DNA from: Oscillospiraceae bacterium
Lineage (GTDB): Bacteria; Bacillota; Clostridia; Oscillospirales; Oscillospiraceae
Direction: 5' to 3'
NCBI GenBank assembly: GCA_017405865.1
Contig: JAFQZN010000020.1
Coordinates: 1 to 49,958 of the forward strand
DNA: 49,958 nt
Made by a program: the position numbers and the translations under genes. This document shows, one piece after another, positions 32,572 through 41,326 of this stretch (position 1 is its first letter; each line of letters opens with the position of its first letter). A model generated the notes under the pieces. The model did no database searches. It was given only the letters and a program-made list of their open reading frames with translations, and had not been told where the DNA came from.

Positions 32572-32621
32572 AACGCTTTTTCGGACGCCCAATGGGCGCC
32601 TGCTTTGTAGTTGTCAAATAT

Positions 32622-33287
32622 CTATATCTTCCAGTCGATCGGGCGTTCGCCATTTTCCTCCAAGAAACGGTTAATCTGCGAGAACGGGCGGCTGCCGAAA
32701 AAGCCGCGGTAGGACGACAGTGGGCTCGGATGCGGTGCGGACAATATCAAACGCGGTGCGGCGCTTTGGATCAGCGCCGCTTTTTTCTGTGCCTGCGCCC
32801 CCCAGAGGACGAAGGCAATCGGCTGCGGCAGCCCGTTCGTCGCGGCGATCACCGCGTCGGTCAAGGTCTGCCAGCCCCACGCAGCATGGCTGTTCGCCTT
32901 GCCCTTCTCCACAGTCAGAACGGTGTTCAAAAGCAGCACGCCGCGCTCCGCCCAGGCGGTCAGGTCGCCGTGCTTTGGCTGGGTCATGCCGAGATCGGAC
33001 TGCAATTCCGTATAGATGTTCCGCAGCGACGGCGGCAGGGGCGTCCCTTTCCGTACCGCAAACGACAGACCGAACGCCTGTCCCGGCTCATGGTAGGGAT
33101 CCTGCCCCAAAATCACCGCGCGCACGGCTTCCGGCTGCGTCAGGCGCAGCGCAGTCAGTTCCGCCCCGTCGGGCGGATAGACCTCCGCCGCCGTCCGCGC
33201 GAGATCCAGACGTTCGCAAAGCGCGGACATCAAGTCTTTCTGATCCGCAAGGAGATTCCTCCATGCGCCCAAATCATTCCAATTCAT
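32622..33287 (-). CDS. ung: uracil-DNA glycosylase
   Basis: 221 residues of family 1 UDG. Motifs: GQDPYHEPGQAFGLSF (the catalytic Asp in GQDPYH) and HPSPLSSYRGFFGS (the leucine loop). It removes uracil from DNA at the start of base-excision repair. The next gene to the right, divergently oriented, is endonuclease III, another base-excision enzyme. The Shine-Dalgarno is weak (GGTGAT). Confidence 0.95.
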   Translation of the reverse strand: MNWNDLGAWRNLLADQKDLMSALCERLDLARTAAEVYPPDGAELTALRLTQPEAVRAVILGQDPYHEPGQAFGLSFAVRKGTPLPPSLRNIYTELQSDLGMTQPKHGDLTAWAERGVLLLNTVLTVEKGKANSHAAWGWQTLTDAVIAATNGLPQPIAFVLWGAQAQKKAALIQSAAPRLILSAPHPSPLSSYRGFFGSRPFSQINRFLEENGERPIDWKI

Positions 33288-33379
33288 AGTATCACCGCTG
33301 AAATTATACCGCATCGGAGGAAAAAAGGCAACGCATCTTGTCAAATCTGTGATATAATGGTCGAAAAGGCGGTGTTTTT

Positions 33380-34003
33380 ATGAAAAAGATCGACGAGATC
33401 ATTTCCATTTTGAAGGAGCGCTACCCGGACGCGCTGTGCGCCCTGCAATACGACAAGGATTACGAGCTGATGATCGCCGTGCGGCTGTCGGCGCAGTGCA
33501 CCGACGCGCGGGTCAACCTCGTCACCCCGGCGCTGTTTGCGCGCTTCCCCACCCTCGACAGCTTCGCGGACGCGGACGTGGCGGAGGTCGAAGCGCTCGT
33601 CCACTCCTGCGGCTTTTACAAGCACAAGGCGCGCGACATCGTGCTCGCGTGCCAGATGCTCCGCGAGAAATACGACCGCAGAGTACCGGACAGCATGGAG
33701 GAGCTTCTGACGCTGCCCGGGGTGGGCAGAAAGACTGCGAACCTCCTGCTCGGCGACATTTACGGGCAGCCCGCCGTCGTCTGCGACACGCACTGCATCC
33801 GCATTGCCAACCGTCTCGGACTTGCGCAGGGCAAAGAGCCGGAAAAGGTCGAAACGCAGCTTCGCGCCATCCTGCCGCCGGAGGAAAGCTCCAACTTCTG
33901 CCACCGGATCGTCCTGTTCGGCAGAGACGTCTGCACGGCACGCAGTCCGAAGTGCGAACAGTGCCCGCTGCGACCGTTCTGCAAGGAGTTTTCGCAGGCA
34001 TAA
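33380..34003 (+). CDS. nth: endonuclease III
   Basis: 207 residues. The helix-hairpin-helix LPGVGRKTANLLL contains the catalytic lysine, and VCDTHCIRIANRLGL holds the aspartate. The C-terminal 4Fe-4S cluster is C-x6-C-x2-C-x5-C (CTARSPKCEQCPLRPFC). It removes oxidised pyrimidines and nicks the abasic site. It lies divergent to ung, a simple base-excision-repair pair. Confidence 0.95.
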   Translation: MKKIDEIISILKERYPDALCALQYDKDYELMIAVRLSAQCTDARVNLVTPALFARFPTLDSFADADVAEVEALVHSCGFYKHKARDIVLACQMLREKYDRRVPDSMEELLTLPGVGRKTANLLLGDIYGQPAVVCDTHCIRIANRLGLAQGKEPEKVETQLRAILPPEESSNFCHRIVLFGRDVCTARSPKCEQCPLRPFCKEFSQA

Positions 34004-34045
34004 AACGCAATGCAGCTGCATAGTCTGTTCCGAAAGGAGCGGGCT

Positions 34046-34822
34046 ATGGAGCTGCATACTTGTTTCTTCACGAACAATCCCTGCTATCTGCGGGGAGAGA
34101 AGATCGCGCCGAAGGGCGTCATGGTGCATTCCACGGGCGCAAACAACCCGTGGCTGAAGCGGTACGTGCAGCCCGATGACGGTCTGCTGGGAAAAAACGC
34201 CAACGGCAACGACTGGAACCGCGCAGGGCTGGACGTGTGCGTGCACGCCTTCATCGGGAAAAAGCAGGACGGCGGGATCGCGACCTATCAGGTGCTGCCG
34301 TGGGCGCACCGGGGCTGGCATGCCGGCGGCGCGGCAAACAATACACATATCTCCTTTGAGATCTGCGAGGACGGTCTGAACGACCGCAGCTATTTTGAGG
34401 CGGTCTACCGCGAGGCGGTGGAGCTGACCGCCTATCTTTGCAGGCAGTACCGCCTCGACCCCCTGCGCGACGGCGTGGTGATCGACCATGCGGAGGGCTA
34501 CCGACGCGGCATTGCCGGCAATCACGGCGACGTGAGCCACTGGTTTCCGAAATTCGGGAAAACGATGGACGATTTCAGAGATTATGTAAACCTGTTGATG
34601 GGAGTGGAGAATATGACGACGGACGCATTGGAGCGGCTGATCGACGAGCGGATCAAAGCGGCGCTGACCGGCGCGGAAAGCAAAGTCAGCCCGTGGGCGG
34701 AGGAAGAGCTGCAAAGCGCGGTGGAGAACGGCATCACGGACGGCTCGCGTCCGCGCGGTTACGCCACGCGCGAGGGGGCGGCGATCCTGGTCGAGCGTCT
34801 GCGAAAGAAGCCGCAGGAATAA
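34046..34822 (+). CDS. N-acetylmuramoyl-L-alanine amidase with SLH-like C-terminus
   Basis: 258 residues. The amidase_2/PGRP-like domain covers about 1-180: GVMVHSTGANNP supplies one zinc histidine, HRGWHAGGAANNTHISFEI others, and IDHAEGYRRGIAGNHGDVSHWFP the last. It cleaves between muramic acid and L-alanine in peptidoglycan. The tail (VSPWAEEELQSAVENGITDG, then GYATREGAAILVERL) resembles a single SLH-type cell-wall-binding repeat, common in phage endolysins of Clostridia. No signal peptide, as in endolysins, but no other phage gene is nearby. AAAGGAG precedes ATG 34046. Confidence 0.88.
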   Translation: MELHTCFFTNNPCYLRGEKIAPKGVMVHSTGANNPWLKRYVQPDDGLLGKNANGNDWNRAGLDVCVHAFIGKKQDGGIATYQVLPWAHRGWHAGGAANNTHISFEICEDGLNDRSYFEAVYREAVELTAYLCRQYRLDPLRDGVVIDHAEGYRRGIAGNHGDVSHWFPKFGKTMDDFRDYVNLLMGVENMTTDALERLIDERIKAALTGAESKVSPWAEEELQSAVENGITDGSRPRGYATREGAAILVERLRKKPQE

Positions 34823-34827
34823 AGAAG

Positions 34828-34860
34828 TCCCCTCTTGCTTTCAAAAGGCAAGAGGGGATT
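34828..34860. terminator. bidirectional terminator
   Basis: TCCCCTCTTGC/GCAAGAGGGGA with T-runs on both sides, shared by the amidase gene and the leftward DUF937 gene. Confidence 0.8.
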
Positions 34861-34867
34861 TTATTGC

Positions 34868-35500
34868 TTATCTAAAAATATTGAGGATGGTGTTCAGCAG
34901 GCCGCCGCTGTTGGATTCTTCCTGCTGCTCTTGCTGGCTGCTGCCGCCGAAGAGGCCGGTCAGACCGCCGAGCCCGCCGAGGGAATCCAGCAGACCGCCG
35001 CCGGAAGACTGCTGCGTATTCTCCTGCTGCTGACCGCCGCCGAGCAGTCCGCCCAGCATACCGAGCAGATTGAAGCCACTCCCCTGCTGATTCTGCTGTC
35101 CGCCCAGAAGCGACAGAAGCAGCGGGGCGATCATTGCGAGGATCGACGTGGTCTTCCCCTTGGTGACGCCGCTTGCCTCGGAGACGCGCTCCACGATGGA
35201 CTTCTGATCGCTGCCGAGCACGTGACCGAGGATCTTCTTGCCGTCCTTAATATCGGCGGTTTTCAGAAAGGCAGCGGGATCGGACACGTCGGCCGCCGCG
35301 TGATCTGCCAGCGCGCCGCGCAGAGATTTTTCCCCGGATTCGGTGCCGGCGTTGCGCTGCATGCCGGTCAAGAGGATCGGCACGCCGGCGGAAAGCACGT
35401 TGGTAACGTCGCTTTGGCTCACCTTCGTGCGCTTGCTGATCGCCGACGTTCCGCCGCCGGAGAGCAGAGACATGATCGAATTCAGATTGAGATCAGACAT
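34868..35500 (-). CDS. DUF937-domain protein
   Basis: 210 residues. About 1-130 match the helical DUF937 (YidB-like) pattern: VTNVLSAGVPILLTGMQRNA, GHVLGSDQKSIVERVSEASG, SILAMIAPLLLSLLGG. The last 80 residues are low complexity, rich in Gly, Gln and Ser with repeated LLGG motifs, and look disordered. Function unknown in the family. GGAGGC precedes the ATG. It is followed, in the same direction, by nothing: the terminator lies just beyond. Confidence 0.8.
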   Translation of the reverse strand: MSDLNLNSIMSLLSGGGTSAISKRTKVSQSDVTNVLSAGVPILLTGMQRNAGTESGEKSLRGALADHAAADVSDPAAFLKTADIKDGKKILGHVLGSDQKSIVERVSEASGVTKGKTTSILAMIAPLLLSLLGGQQNQQGSGFNLLGMLGGLLGGGQQQENTQQSSGGGLLDSLGGLGGLTGLFGGSSQQEQQEESNSGGLLNTILNIFR

Positions 35501-35550
35501 AGAAGCCTCCTTATGTTTTTTCAGAGGATCGTCGATCCTCTCGTTTTCAT

Positions 35551-36471
35551 TTATTCCTCTTTCCCGCAGGTGTCCGCGATGATGAAGCGCGGACGGTCCT
35601 TGATCTCCTCGTAGATATTGCCGACATAATAGCCGATGATGCCGAGGCTGATCATGATCAGGCTGCCGATGAACAGCAGCAGGATGATGACGGTCGTGAA
35701 GCCGCCAAGGGCGGTGCCGCTGATCTTCTGCACCAGCGCGATGATCCCCATAACAACGGACACAATCAGCGTGATAAAGCCGAAGACCGTCACCAAATGC
35801 AGCGGCACGGCGGTAAACGCCGTGATATTAGAAAGGGCGTACTTGACGAGCGACCACGTCGACCATTTGGACTCGCCCGCCGTGCGCTCTCGCACCTCGT
35901 AGGAAACCTCGGTCGTTTGGAAGCCGACCCACGACGACAGCGCGCGGAAAAACGCCCGCTTCTCGCGCATGGTGAGGATCACGTTGACCGCCTTGCGGTC
36001 TAATAGCTTAAAGTCGGAGGCGCGGGACATATCCACCTTCGTTGCGCGGCTGATGAGCGCGTAGAAGAGCTTTGCAAACGCGCGGTGCAGAACGCTCTCC
36101 TTGCCCCGGTCGGACTTGACGCCCTCGATGACCTCATAGCCCTGCTCCCAGAGCCGGTACATTTCCACCAGTTTTTCGGGCGGATGCTGCAAATCGCAGT
36201 CGATGACCGCGACGCAGTCGCCCTTCGATTGGCTCAAGCCGGCGAAAATCGCCGCCTCCTTGCCGAAGTTGCGGGAAAAATGCACGCCGCGCACCGTCAA
36301 AAAGTCCGCCGACGCAGCCTGAATTTTCTCCCACGTCGTATCCTTCGAGCCGTCGTCCACAAAGATCAGCTCGTGCGGGATCTCCGCCTCCGTCAGCACC
36401 CGGCCGATTTCGCGCGCCGCGATCGGCACCATCTCCTGCTCGTTGTAGGCAGGCAGAACGACTGACAGCAT
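35551..36471 (-). CDS. GT2 glycosyltransferase, GtrB/dolichol-phosphate type
   Basis: 306 residues. The GT-A domain (VLPAYNEQEMVPIAAREIG, FVDDGSKDTTWEKI, VIDCDLQHPPE with the DxD-like metal site) is followed by two C-terminal transmembrane helices (about 235-295). Such enzymes move a sugar from a nucleotide donor to undecaprenyl phosphate at the inner face of the membrane, for wall or teichoic-acid decoration. No flippase gene is visible next to it. Confidence 0.9.
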   Translation of the reverse strand: MLSVVLPAYNEQEMVPIAAREIGRVLTEAEIPHELIFVDDGSKDTTWEKIQAASADFLTVRGVHFSRNFGKEAAIFAGLSQSKGDCVAVIDCDLQHPPEKLVEMYRLWEQGYEVIEGVKSDRGKESVLHRAFAKLFYALISRATKVDMSRASDFKLLDRKAVNVILTMREKRAFFRALSSWVGFQTTEVSYEVRERTAGESKWSTWSLVKYALSNITAFTAVPLHLVTVFGFITLIVSVVMGIIALVQKISGTALGGFTTVIILLLFIGSLIMISLGIIGYYVGNIYEEIKDRPRFIIADTCGKEE

Positions 36472-36536
36472 TTGACCGCCCCCTTCCCCATTTTCTTCAT
36501 TTTATTGCCTGCGTTTGATTTTGTCAACCATTTGCG

Positions 36537-36565
36537 TTGCTCCTGCGAGGAATTCGTGTTATAAT
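36537..36565 (+). promoter_or_regulatory. promoter of the asparaginase gene
   Basis: TTGCTC, a 17-bp spacer and TATAAT lie about 35 bp before the ATG at 36602. Confidence 0.6.
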
Positions 36566-36601
36566 ACAACTGTAAGATTCCCCGAAAGGAGTCGCTTTAC
36601 G

Positions 36602-37606
36602 ATGAAAAAGGTTTTGATGCTCGGCACCGGCGGGACGATCGCCTCCGGCATGACGGAGAGCGGACTGACGCCCATTCTGACGACCGAACAGCTCATAGAG
36701 AACGTCCCCGAGGTCACCGAGCTGTGCGAGGTGACCTGCAGGCAGTTATTCTGTCTGGATTCGACCAATATCACGCCCGACCACTGGCTGACGATCGCGA
36801 ACGCCGTCCGTGAAAACTACGGAAAATTCGACGGCTTTGTCATCGTCCACGGCACGGACACGATGGCCTACACCGCCGCCGCGCTTTCCTATCTGATCCA
36901 GTATTCCCCGAAGCCGATCGTTCTGACCGGTGCGCAGAAGCCGATCCTGTTTGAAAACACGGACTCCAAGACGAATCTCGTCGACGCCTTCCGCGTGGCG
37001 GTGTCCGACCTGTGCGGCGTGGTGATCGTCTTCAACGGGCGCGTCATCCTCGGCACGCGCGCGAGGAAGACCCACACGACCAGCCTGCAGGCGTTTTCCA
37101 GCATCAACTATCCGTCGCTCGCCGTCCTGCAAAACGGCTTTCTGATGGAGTATATCCGCCCGACCAGCCTGCCTGCGCCGATCTTCTACAACAAGCTCAA
37201 TTCCCGCGTCGGGCTTATGAAGATGATCCCCGGCGCGGACTGCATGCTGCTTTCCTACCTTTTGGAGCACAACGACGCAGTGATCGTGGAGAGCTACGGC
37301 GTGGGCGGACTTCCCTCCTATCAGGGCAGCGGCTTCTTTGACGTCATCCGCTCCGCCATCGCGCGCGGAAAAACCATCGTAATGACCACGCAGGTGCAGA
37401 ATGAGGGCAGCAATCTGGCAGTCTACGACGTCGGCTTCCACCTGAAAAACGACCTGCATCTGTTGGAGGCCTACGACATGACGACGGAGGCCGCGCTGGC
37501 AAAGCTCATGTGGATCCTCGGGCAGACGGACGACCCCGCCGAGGTGCGCAGGCTCTTCTGCACCCCGATCTCGCACGACCTGCTGTATCTGAAGGAAGAC
37601 GCATAA
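36602..37606 (+). CDS. L-asparaginase, type I (cytoplasmic)
   Basis: 334 residues. The two catalytic threonine motifs are LGTGGTIASG near the N-terminus and VHGTDTMAYTAAAL near residue 85. It hydrolyses asparagine to aspartate and ammonia; the absence of a signal peptide indicates the cytoplasmic type. AAAGGAG precedes the ATG at 36602. Confidence 0.92.
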   Translation: MKKVLMLGTGGTIASGMTESGLTPILTTEQLIENVPEVTELCEVTCRQLFCLDSTNITPDHWLTIANAVRENYGKFDGFVIVHGTDTMAYTAAALSYLIQYSPKPIVLTGAQKPILFENTDSKTNLVDAFRVAVSDLCGVVIVFNGRVILGTRARKTHTTSLQAFSSINYPSLAVLQNGFLMEYIRPTSLPAPIFYNKLNSRVGLMKMIPGADCMLLSYLLEHNDAVIVESYGVGGLPSYQGSGFFDVIRSAIARGKTIVMTTQVQNEGSNLAVYDVGFHLKNDLHLLEAYDMTTEAALAKLMWILGQTDDPAEVRRLFCTPISHDLLYLKEDA

Positions 37607-37610
37607 AATA

Positions 37611-37652
37611 ACGCAGGACTGTCTCATTTGACAGCCCTGCGTCGTTTTTTTT
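37611..37652 (+). terminator. asparaginase terminator
   Basis: ACGCAGG(A)CTGTC-TCATTT-GACAG(C)CCTGCGT followed by nine T residues. Confidence 0.9.
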
Positions 37653-37655
37653 TGC

Positions 37656-39782
37656 TTATTCTTCGTTTTCCGCCATTTCCTTCAGCGCGTCCTTGCGGCT
37701 GAAGTTGGCGCGCCCCTTCTCGTCAAAGCCCATGAACTTGACCCAGGTCATGTCGCCGACGTTCAGAACGTCCTCGACCTTTTCCACGCGGCGGTTCTCC
37801 AGCTTGGAGATATGCACCATGCCGTCGTGACCCGGAGCGATCTCGACGAACGCGCCGATCGGGAGGATGCGGACGACCTTGCCGTAGTACAGCGCGCCGA
37901 CCTCGGGAACGAAGCAGATGTCGTCGATCATCTTCTTGGCAGCGTAGCCCGCTGCACTGTCGACCGCAGCGATGAAGACGTTGCCGTCGTCGTCGATGTC
38001 GATCTTTGCGCCGGTATCGGCGCAGATCTTCTGGATGGTCTTGCCGCCGGAGCCGATGACCTCGCGGATCTTGTCGACGGGGATGACCATGGAGATCATC
38101 TTGGGCGCGTACTCGGAGACCTCGGGACGCGGCTCTGCGATGCAGGGCAGCATGACCTGCTCGAGGATCTCAAGGCGCGCCTTGCGGCAGCGCTCGAGCG
38201 CATCGGCGATGATTTCCATCGTCAGGCCCTTGTTCTTGAGGTCCATCTGGATCGCGGTAACGCCCTCGGTGGTACCGGCAACCTTGAAGTCCATCTCGCC
38301 GTGGAAGTCCTCAACGCCCTGAATGTCGGTGAAGGTTCTCCACTCGCCGGTCTCCTGATCGGAGATCAGGCCGCAGGAGATGCCTGCGACCGGGCGCTTG
38401 ATGGGAACGCCCGCGTCCATCAGCGCCAGCGTAGAGCCGCAGATGGAGCCCTGCGAGGTAGAGCCGTTGGAGGACAGGACCTCGGAGACGACGCGGATGG
38501 CGTACGGGAACTCCTCCACGCTCGGAATGACGGGCAGGAGCGCCTTTTCCGCCAGAGAGCCGTGGCCGATCTCACGACGGGAGGTCGAACGGGCGGCACG
38601 GGCCTCGCCGGTGGAGAAGGACGGGAAATTGTAGTGGTGGATATAGCGCTTGGTCTCCTCGGAGTAGATGGTGTCCAGCTTCTGCGCGGCGGACAGGGTG
38701 TTCAGCGTGCAGATGGAGAGCACCTGCGTCTGGCCTCTGGAGAACAGGCCGGAGCCGTGGACTCTGGGCAGGACGCCGACCTCGGCGTCGAGCGGACGAA
38801 TCTCGTCCATCTGGCGGCCGTCGACGCGCTTGCCGGCGAGCAGCCACTTCTTGACGACCTTCTTCTGCATCTTGTACAGACAGACCTCGATATGCACGTC
38901 GAAGTCCTCGTACTTGTCGGCAAACTTCTCTGCGAAATCGCGGCGGGCAGCGGTCAGGCGCTCCTCGCGGATGTTCTTGTCGTCGGTATCCAGCGCGTAT
39001 TCGATCTGATCCATGCCATAGGCGCACAGATCGTCGAGCAGCTCATGGTTGACGGCAGCCTTCTCGAAGGTGAACTTCGGCTTGCCGATGACGGAGACGA
39101 TCTCGTTGATGAACTTGACGACCTCCATATTGGTCTCGTGCGCCTGACGGATGCACTCGAGGACGACCACCTCGGGAGCTTCCTTCGCCTCCGTCTCGAT
39201 CTGCACGACCTTCTCAAAGGTGGAGGACACGCAGACGAAGCACTCGGCAGCGTCGCGCTGCTCGGAGGAGGGGTTGATCACGTACTGACCGCCGACAAAG
39301 GCGCAGTTCGTGGTGGAGATCGGTCCGTTCCAGGGAACGTCGGAACAGGCGACGGAAATGGACGCGCCGATCGCGCCGACGATTTCCACGGGGTTTTCGT
39401 AGTCATTGGCAAGGACGGTGCAGGTCACGACCACGTCGTTGCGCAGCTCGTCGTCAAAGAGCGGGCGCATCGGGCGGTCGATGATACGGCTGTTGAGGAT
39501 GCCGCGCTCGGAGGGCTTGCCCTCGCGGCGGTTGAAGCTGCCGGGGATCCTGCCGACGGAGTACATTCTCTCCTCAAACTCGATGGTCAGGGGGAAGTAG
39601 TCGATGCCGGGCTTGGGATCGGGGGAGCACGTCACGGTGGTCAGGACGGTGGTGTCGCCGTAGCGGCAGATGCACTCGGCGTCCGCCAGTTCTGCGACCT
39701 TGCCGGTCTCCACGGTAAAGGCGCGACCGCCGATCATGGTCTCAAATACGTGATGGTTGGGGTACTGTTTTCTGGTGATCAT
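37656..39782 (-). CDS. pnp: polyribonucleotide nucleotidyltransferase (PNPase)
   Basis: 708 residues, full length. Two RNase PH-like domains (first about 10-230, second about 330-560 with SSNGSTSQGSICGSTLALMD), an alpha-helical linker, a KH domain (REVIGSGGKTIQKI), and an S1 domain at the C-terminus (GAFVEIAPGHDGMVHISKLE). It degrades RNA from the 3' end with phosphate. It follows rpsO, the conserved order. A long hairpin lies just before its start at 39811-39885. Confidence 0.97.
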   Translation of the reverse strand: MITRKQYPNHHVFETMIGGRAFTVETGKVAELADAECICRYGDTTVLTTVTCSPDPKPGIDYFPLTIEFEERMYSVGRIPGSFNRREGKPSERGILNSRIIDRPMRPLFDDELRNDVVVTCTVLANDYENPVEIVGAIGASISVACSDVPWNGPISTTNCAFVGGQYVINPSSEQRDAAECFVCVSSTFEKVVQIETEAKEAPEVVVLECIRQAHETNMEVVKFINEIVSVIGKPKFTFEKAAVNHELLDDLCAYGMDQIEYALDTDDKNIREERLTAARRDFAEKFADKYEDFDVHIEVCLYKMQKKVVKKWLLAGKRVDGRQMDEIRPLDAEVGVLPRVHGSGLFSRGQTQVLSICTLNTLSAAQKLDTIYSEETKRYIHHYNFPSFSTGEARAARSTSRREIGHGSLAEKALLPVIPSVEEFPYAIRVVSEVLSSNGSTSQGSICGSTLALMDAGVPIKRPVAGISCGLISDQETGEWRTFTDIQGVEDFHGEMDFKVAGTTEGVTAIQMDLKNKGLTMEIIADALERCRKARLEILEQVMLPCIAEPRPEVSEYAPKMISMVIPVDKIREVIGSGGKTIQKICADTGAKIDIDDDGNVFIAAVDSAAGYAAKKMIDDICFVPEVGALYYGKVVRILPIGAFVEIAPGHDGMVHISKLENRRVEKVEDVLNVGDMTWVKFMGFDEKGRANFSRKDALKEMAENEE

Positions 39783-39810
39783 TTTTTAACCTCCTGTAAA
39801 GTTTGTTTTT

Positions 39811-39885
39811 CACGGGAGGTTTAGCACTTGAAGCCAAAGCCGAAGCGTTCGGCTTCCCCTTCAACTGCTAAACGGCGCTCCCGTG
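39811..39885 (-). promoter_or_regulatory. long stem-loop leader of pnp
   Basis: CACGGGAG/CTCCCGTG, then GTTTAGCA-TTGAAG/CTTCAA-TGCTAAAC, then AGCCGAA/TTCGGCT form one extended hairpin of about 75 nt between rpsO and pnp. Its position matches the RNase III-processed pnp leader of other bacteria, where PNPase controls its own mRNA; that role is inference here. Confidence 0.6.
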
Positions 39886-39901
39886 CGCGGGACTGTGAAA
39901 A

Positions 39902-39926
39902 ATGGGCGACCGCTCGGGCCGCCCAT
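39902..39926 (-). terminator. hairpin after rpsO
   Basis: ATGGGCG(G)C...G(T)CGCCCAT followed by TTTTTCAC on the minus strand, just after the rpsO stop. It may give partial termination before pnp. Confidence 0.6.
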
Positions 39927-39936
39927 AGTTCGGTTA

Positions 39937-40203
39937 TTACTTACGGATGCCGAGCTTTGCGATGATCGCACGATAGCGGTTGATGTCCTTCTTTGCAAGA
40001 TAGTCAAGCAGGCTGCGGCGCTTGCCGACCATCATCAGAAGGCCGCGGCGGGAGTGGTTGTCGTGCTTGTGCTCACGCAGATGCTCGGTCAGCTCGTTGA
40101 TGCGAGCGGTGAGGATGGCGATCTGGACCTCGGGGGAGCCGGTGTCGCCTTCGTGGGTCGCGTACTCGTTGATGATAGCAGTTTTCTTTTCCTTGAGGAT
40201 CAT
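39937..40203 (-). CDS. rpsO: 30S ribosomal protein S15
   Basis: 88 residues, the standard length. Motifs [38 protein letters not shown] and [17 protein letters not shown] are those of S15, which binds 16S rRNA in the platform. AGGTGG precedes ATG 40203. The 117-nt leader holds stems CGGCTG-GCGTT-CAGCCG and AGTCC.GGG/CCC.GGACT, and may serve as an S15-binding autoregulatory leader. Confidence 0.97.
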   Translation of the reverse strand: MILKEKKTAIINEYATHEGDTGSPEVQIAILTARINELTEHLREHKHDNHSRRGLLMMVGKRRSLLDYLAKKDINRYRAIIAKLGIRK

Positions 40204-40320
40204 GGTTTTTCCACCTTTCAAAAATATTGTCCAGCGGCTAAGTCCGGGGTGGCGGAATGCTGTTCTTCAGCGGTCTCCCGGGACTGAGCGCGCGGATGAT
40301 TGCCGGCTGAACGCCAGCCG

Positions 40321-40833
40321 TCATATAGTATCACGGTTTGCGGGAAAAGTAAAGAAAAATTTTTCAGAAAATGCGGATTTTCCCGAATTTTCTACCTGTT
40401 CAAGGCGCAGCAGCGCCTTTTTTACGGAGATTCCGCCCGTAAACCCACCCAAACCGTTTGACGCGACGACGCGGTGGCACGGAGTAACGATCAGAAGCGG
40501 ATTCCTTCCGACCGCATTTGCGACGGCGCGGCAGGCAGTCGGTCTGCCGATTGCCCGTGCCAGCTCGCCGTAGGTCACGACCTTCCCGAAGGGGATCTGA
40601 ACGAGCTTGCGCCACACGGCAAGCTGAAATGGTGTTCCCTGCGGCGATGCCTCCAACGTAAATTCTTTCCGTTTTCCGTTAAAATATTCCATCAACTGTG
40701 CGGCAGCACGGTCGGTCGCCGGATCGGGCTCCTCCGCTCCCGCCGCATCCGTCAGGGCGACCTCGCAGAGCTTGCCCTCCTTTGCAGTCAGACGCAGCAT
40801 TCCGATCGGGCTCTGCAGATACCGGACGCTCAC
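40321..40833 (-). CDS. ogt: methylated-DNA--protein-cysteine methyltransferase
   Basis: 170 residues. The active-site motif VTPCHRVVASNG and the helix region GTPFQLAVWRKLVQIPFGKV are clear. It takes the methyl group from O6-methylguanine onto its cysteine and is used once. The start is GTG at 40833, overlapping the stop of the deaminase gene (GTGA), so the two are coupled. Confidence 0.93.
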   Translation of the reverse strand: MSVRYLQSPIGMLRLTAKEGKLCEVALTDAAGAEEPDPATDRAAAQLMEYFNGKRKEFTLEASPQGTPFQLAVWRKLVQIPFGKVVTYGELARAIGRPTACRAVANAVGRNPLLIVTPCHRVVASNGLGGFTGGISVKKALLRLEQVENSGKSAFSEKFFFTFPANRDTI

Positions 40834-41315
40834 AGCGACGCGTCGAAGCGCAGGGTCAGCTCCATGAGCTCGGTTTCCAGACGGTGATACCGTACGCCTG
40901 CAGCGTCCAGCATCCGCTTCGAGGCGATATTGCCCTCCGTGCCGCAGTATTTGTCGGAAAGATAGATGATCTCCCGGATGCCGCTCTGAATGATCGCCTT
41001 GGCGCACTCGTTGCACGGGAACAGTCCGACGTAGATCCTCGCGTCTTTGATCCTCCTGCCGCCCGCGTTCAGGATCGCATTCAGCTCTGCGTGGACGACG
41101 TAGGGGTATTTCGTCTCCCCTCCCTCGCGCTCCCAGGGAAATTCGTCGTCGCTGCAGCCGTTCGGGAAGCCGTTGTAGCCGGTGGAGACGATGATGTTCT
41201 CCGGCGAGACGATGCACGCGCCGACCTGCGTGTTCGGGTCCTTGCTGCGGTTGGCAGCCAGCAGGGCGATGCCCATGAAGTATTCATCCCAGGAAATGTA
41301 GCCTTGTCGTTTCAT
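40830..41315 (-). CDS. dCMP deaminase (ComEB-like)
   Basis: 161 residues. Zinc ligands lie in VVHAELNAI and LFPCNECAKAII, typical of the deoxycytidylate deaminase family. It converts dCMP to dUMP for thymidylate synthesis. AAGGAGG lies before ATG 41315. It is tightly coupled to ogt downstream and follows the small membrane protein gene by 11 bp. Confidence 0.92.
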   Translation of the reverse strand: MKRQGYISWDEYFMGIALLAANRSKDPNTQVGACIVSPENIIVSTGYNGFPNGCSDDEFPWEREGGETKYPYVVHAELNAILNAGGRRIKDARIYVGLFPCNECAKAIIQSGIREIIYLSDKYCGTEGNIASKRMLDAAGVRYHRLETELMELTLRFDASL

Positions 41316-41326
41316 ATTCTTCCTCC

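Noticed and set aside
34046-34822. Prophage remnant
   Set aside because: Only the endolysin-like gene is present; flanking genes are housekeeping and no integrase, capsid or holin is visible.
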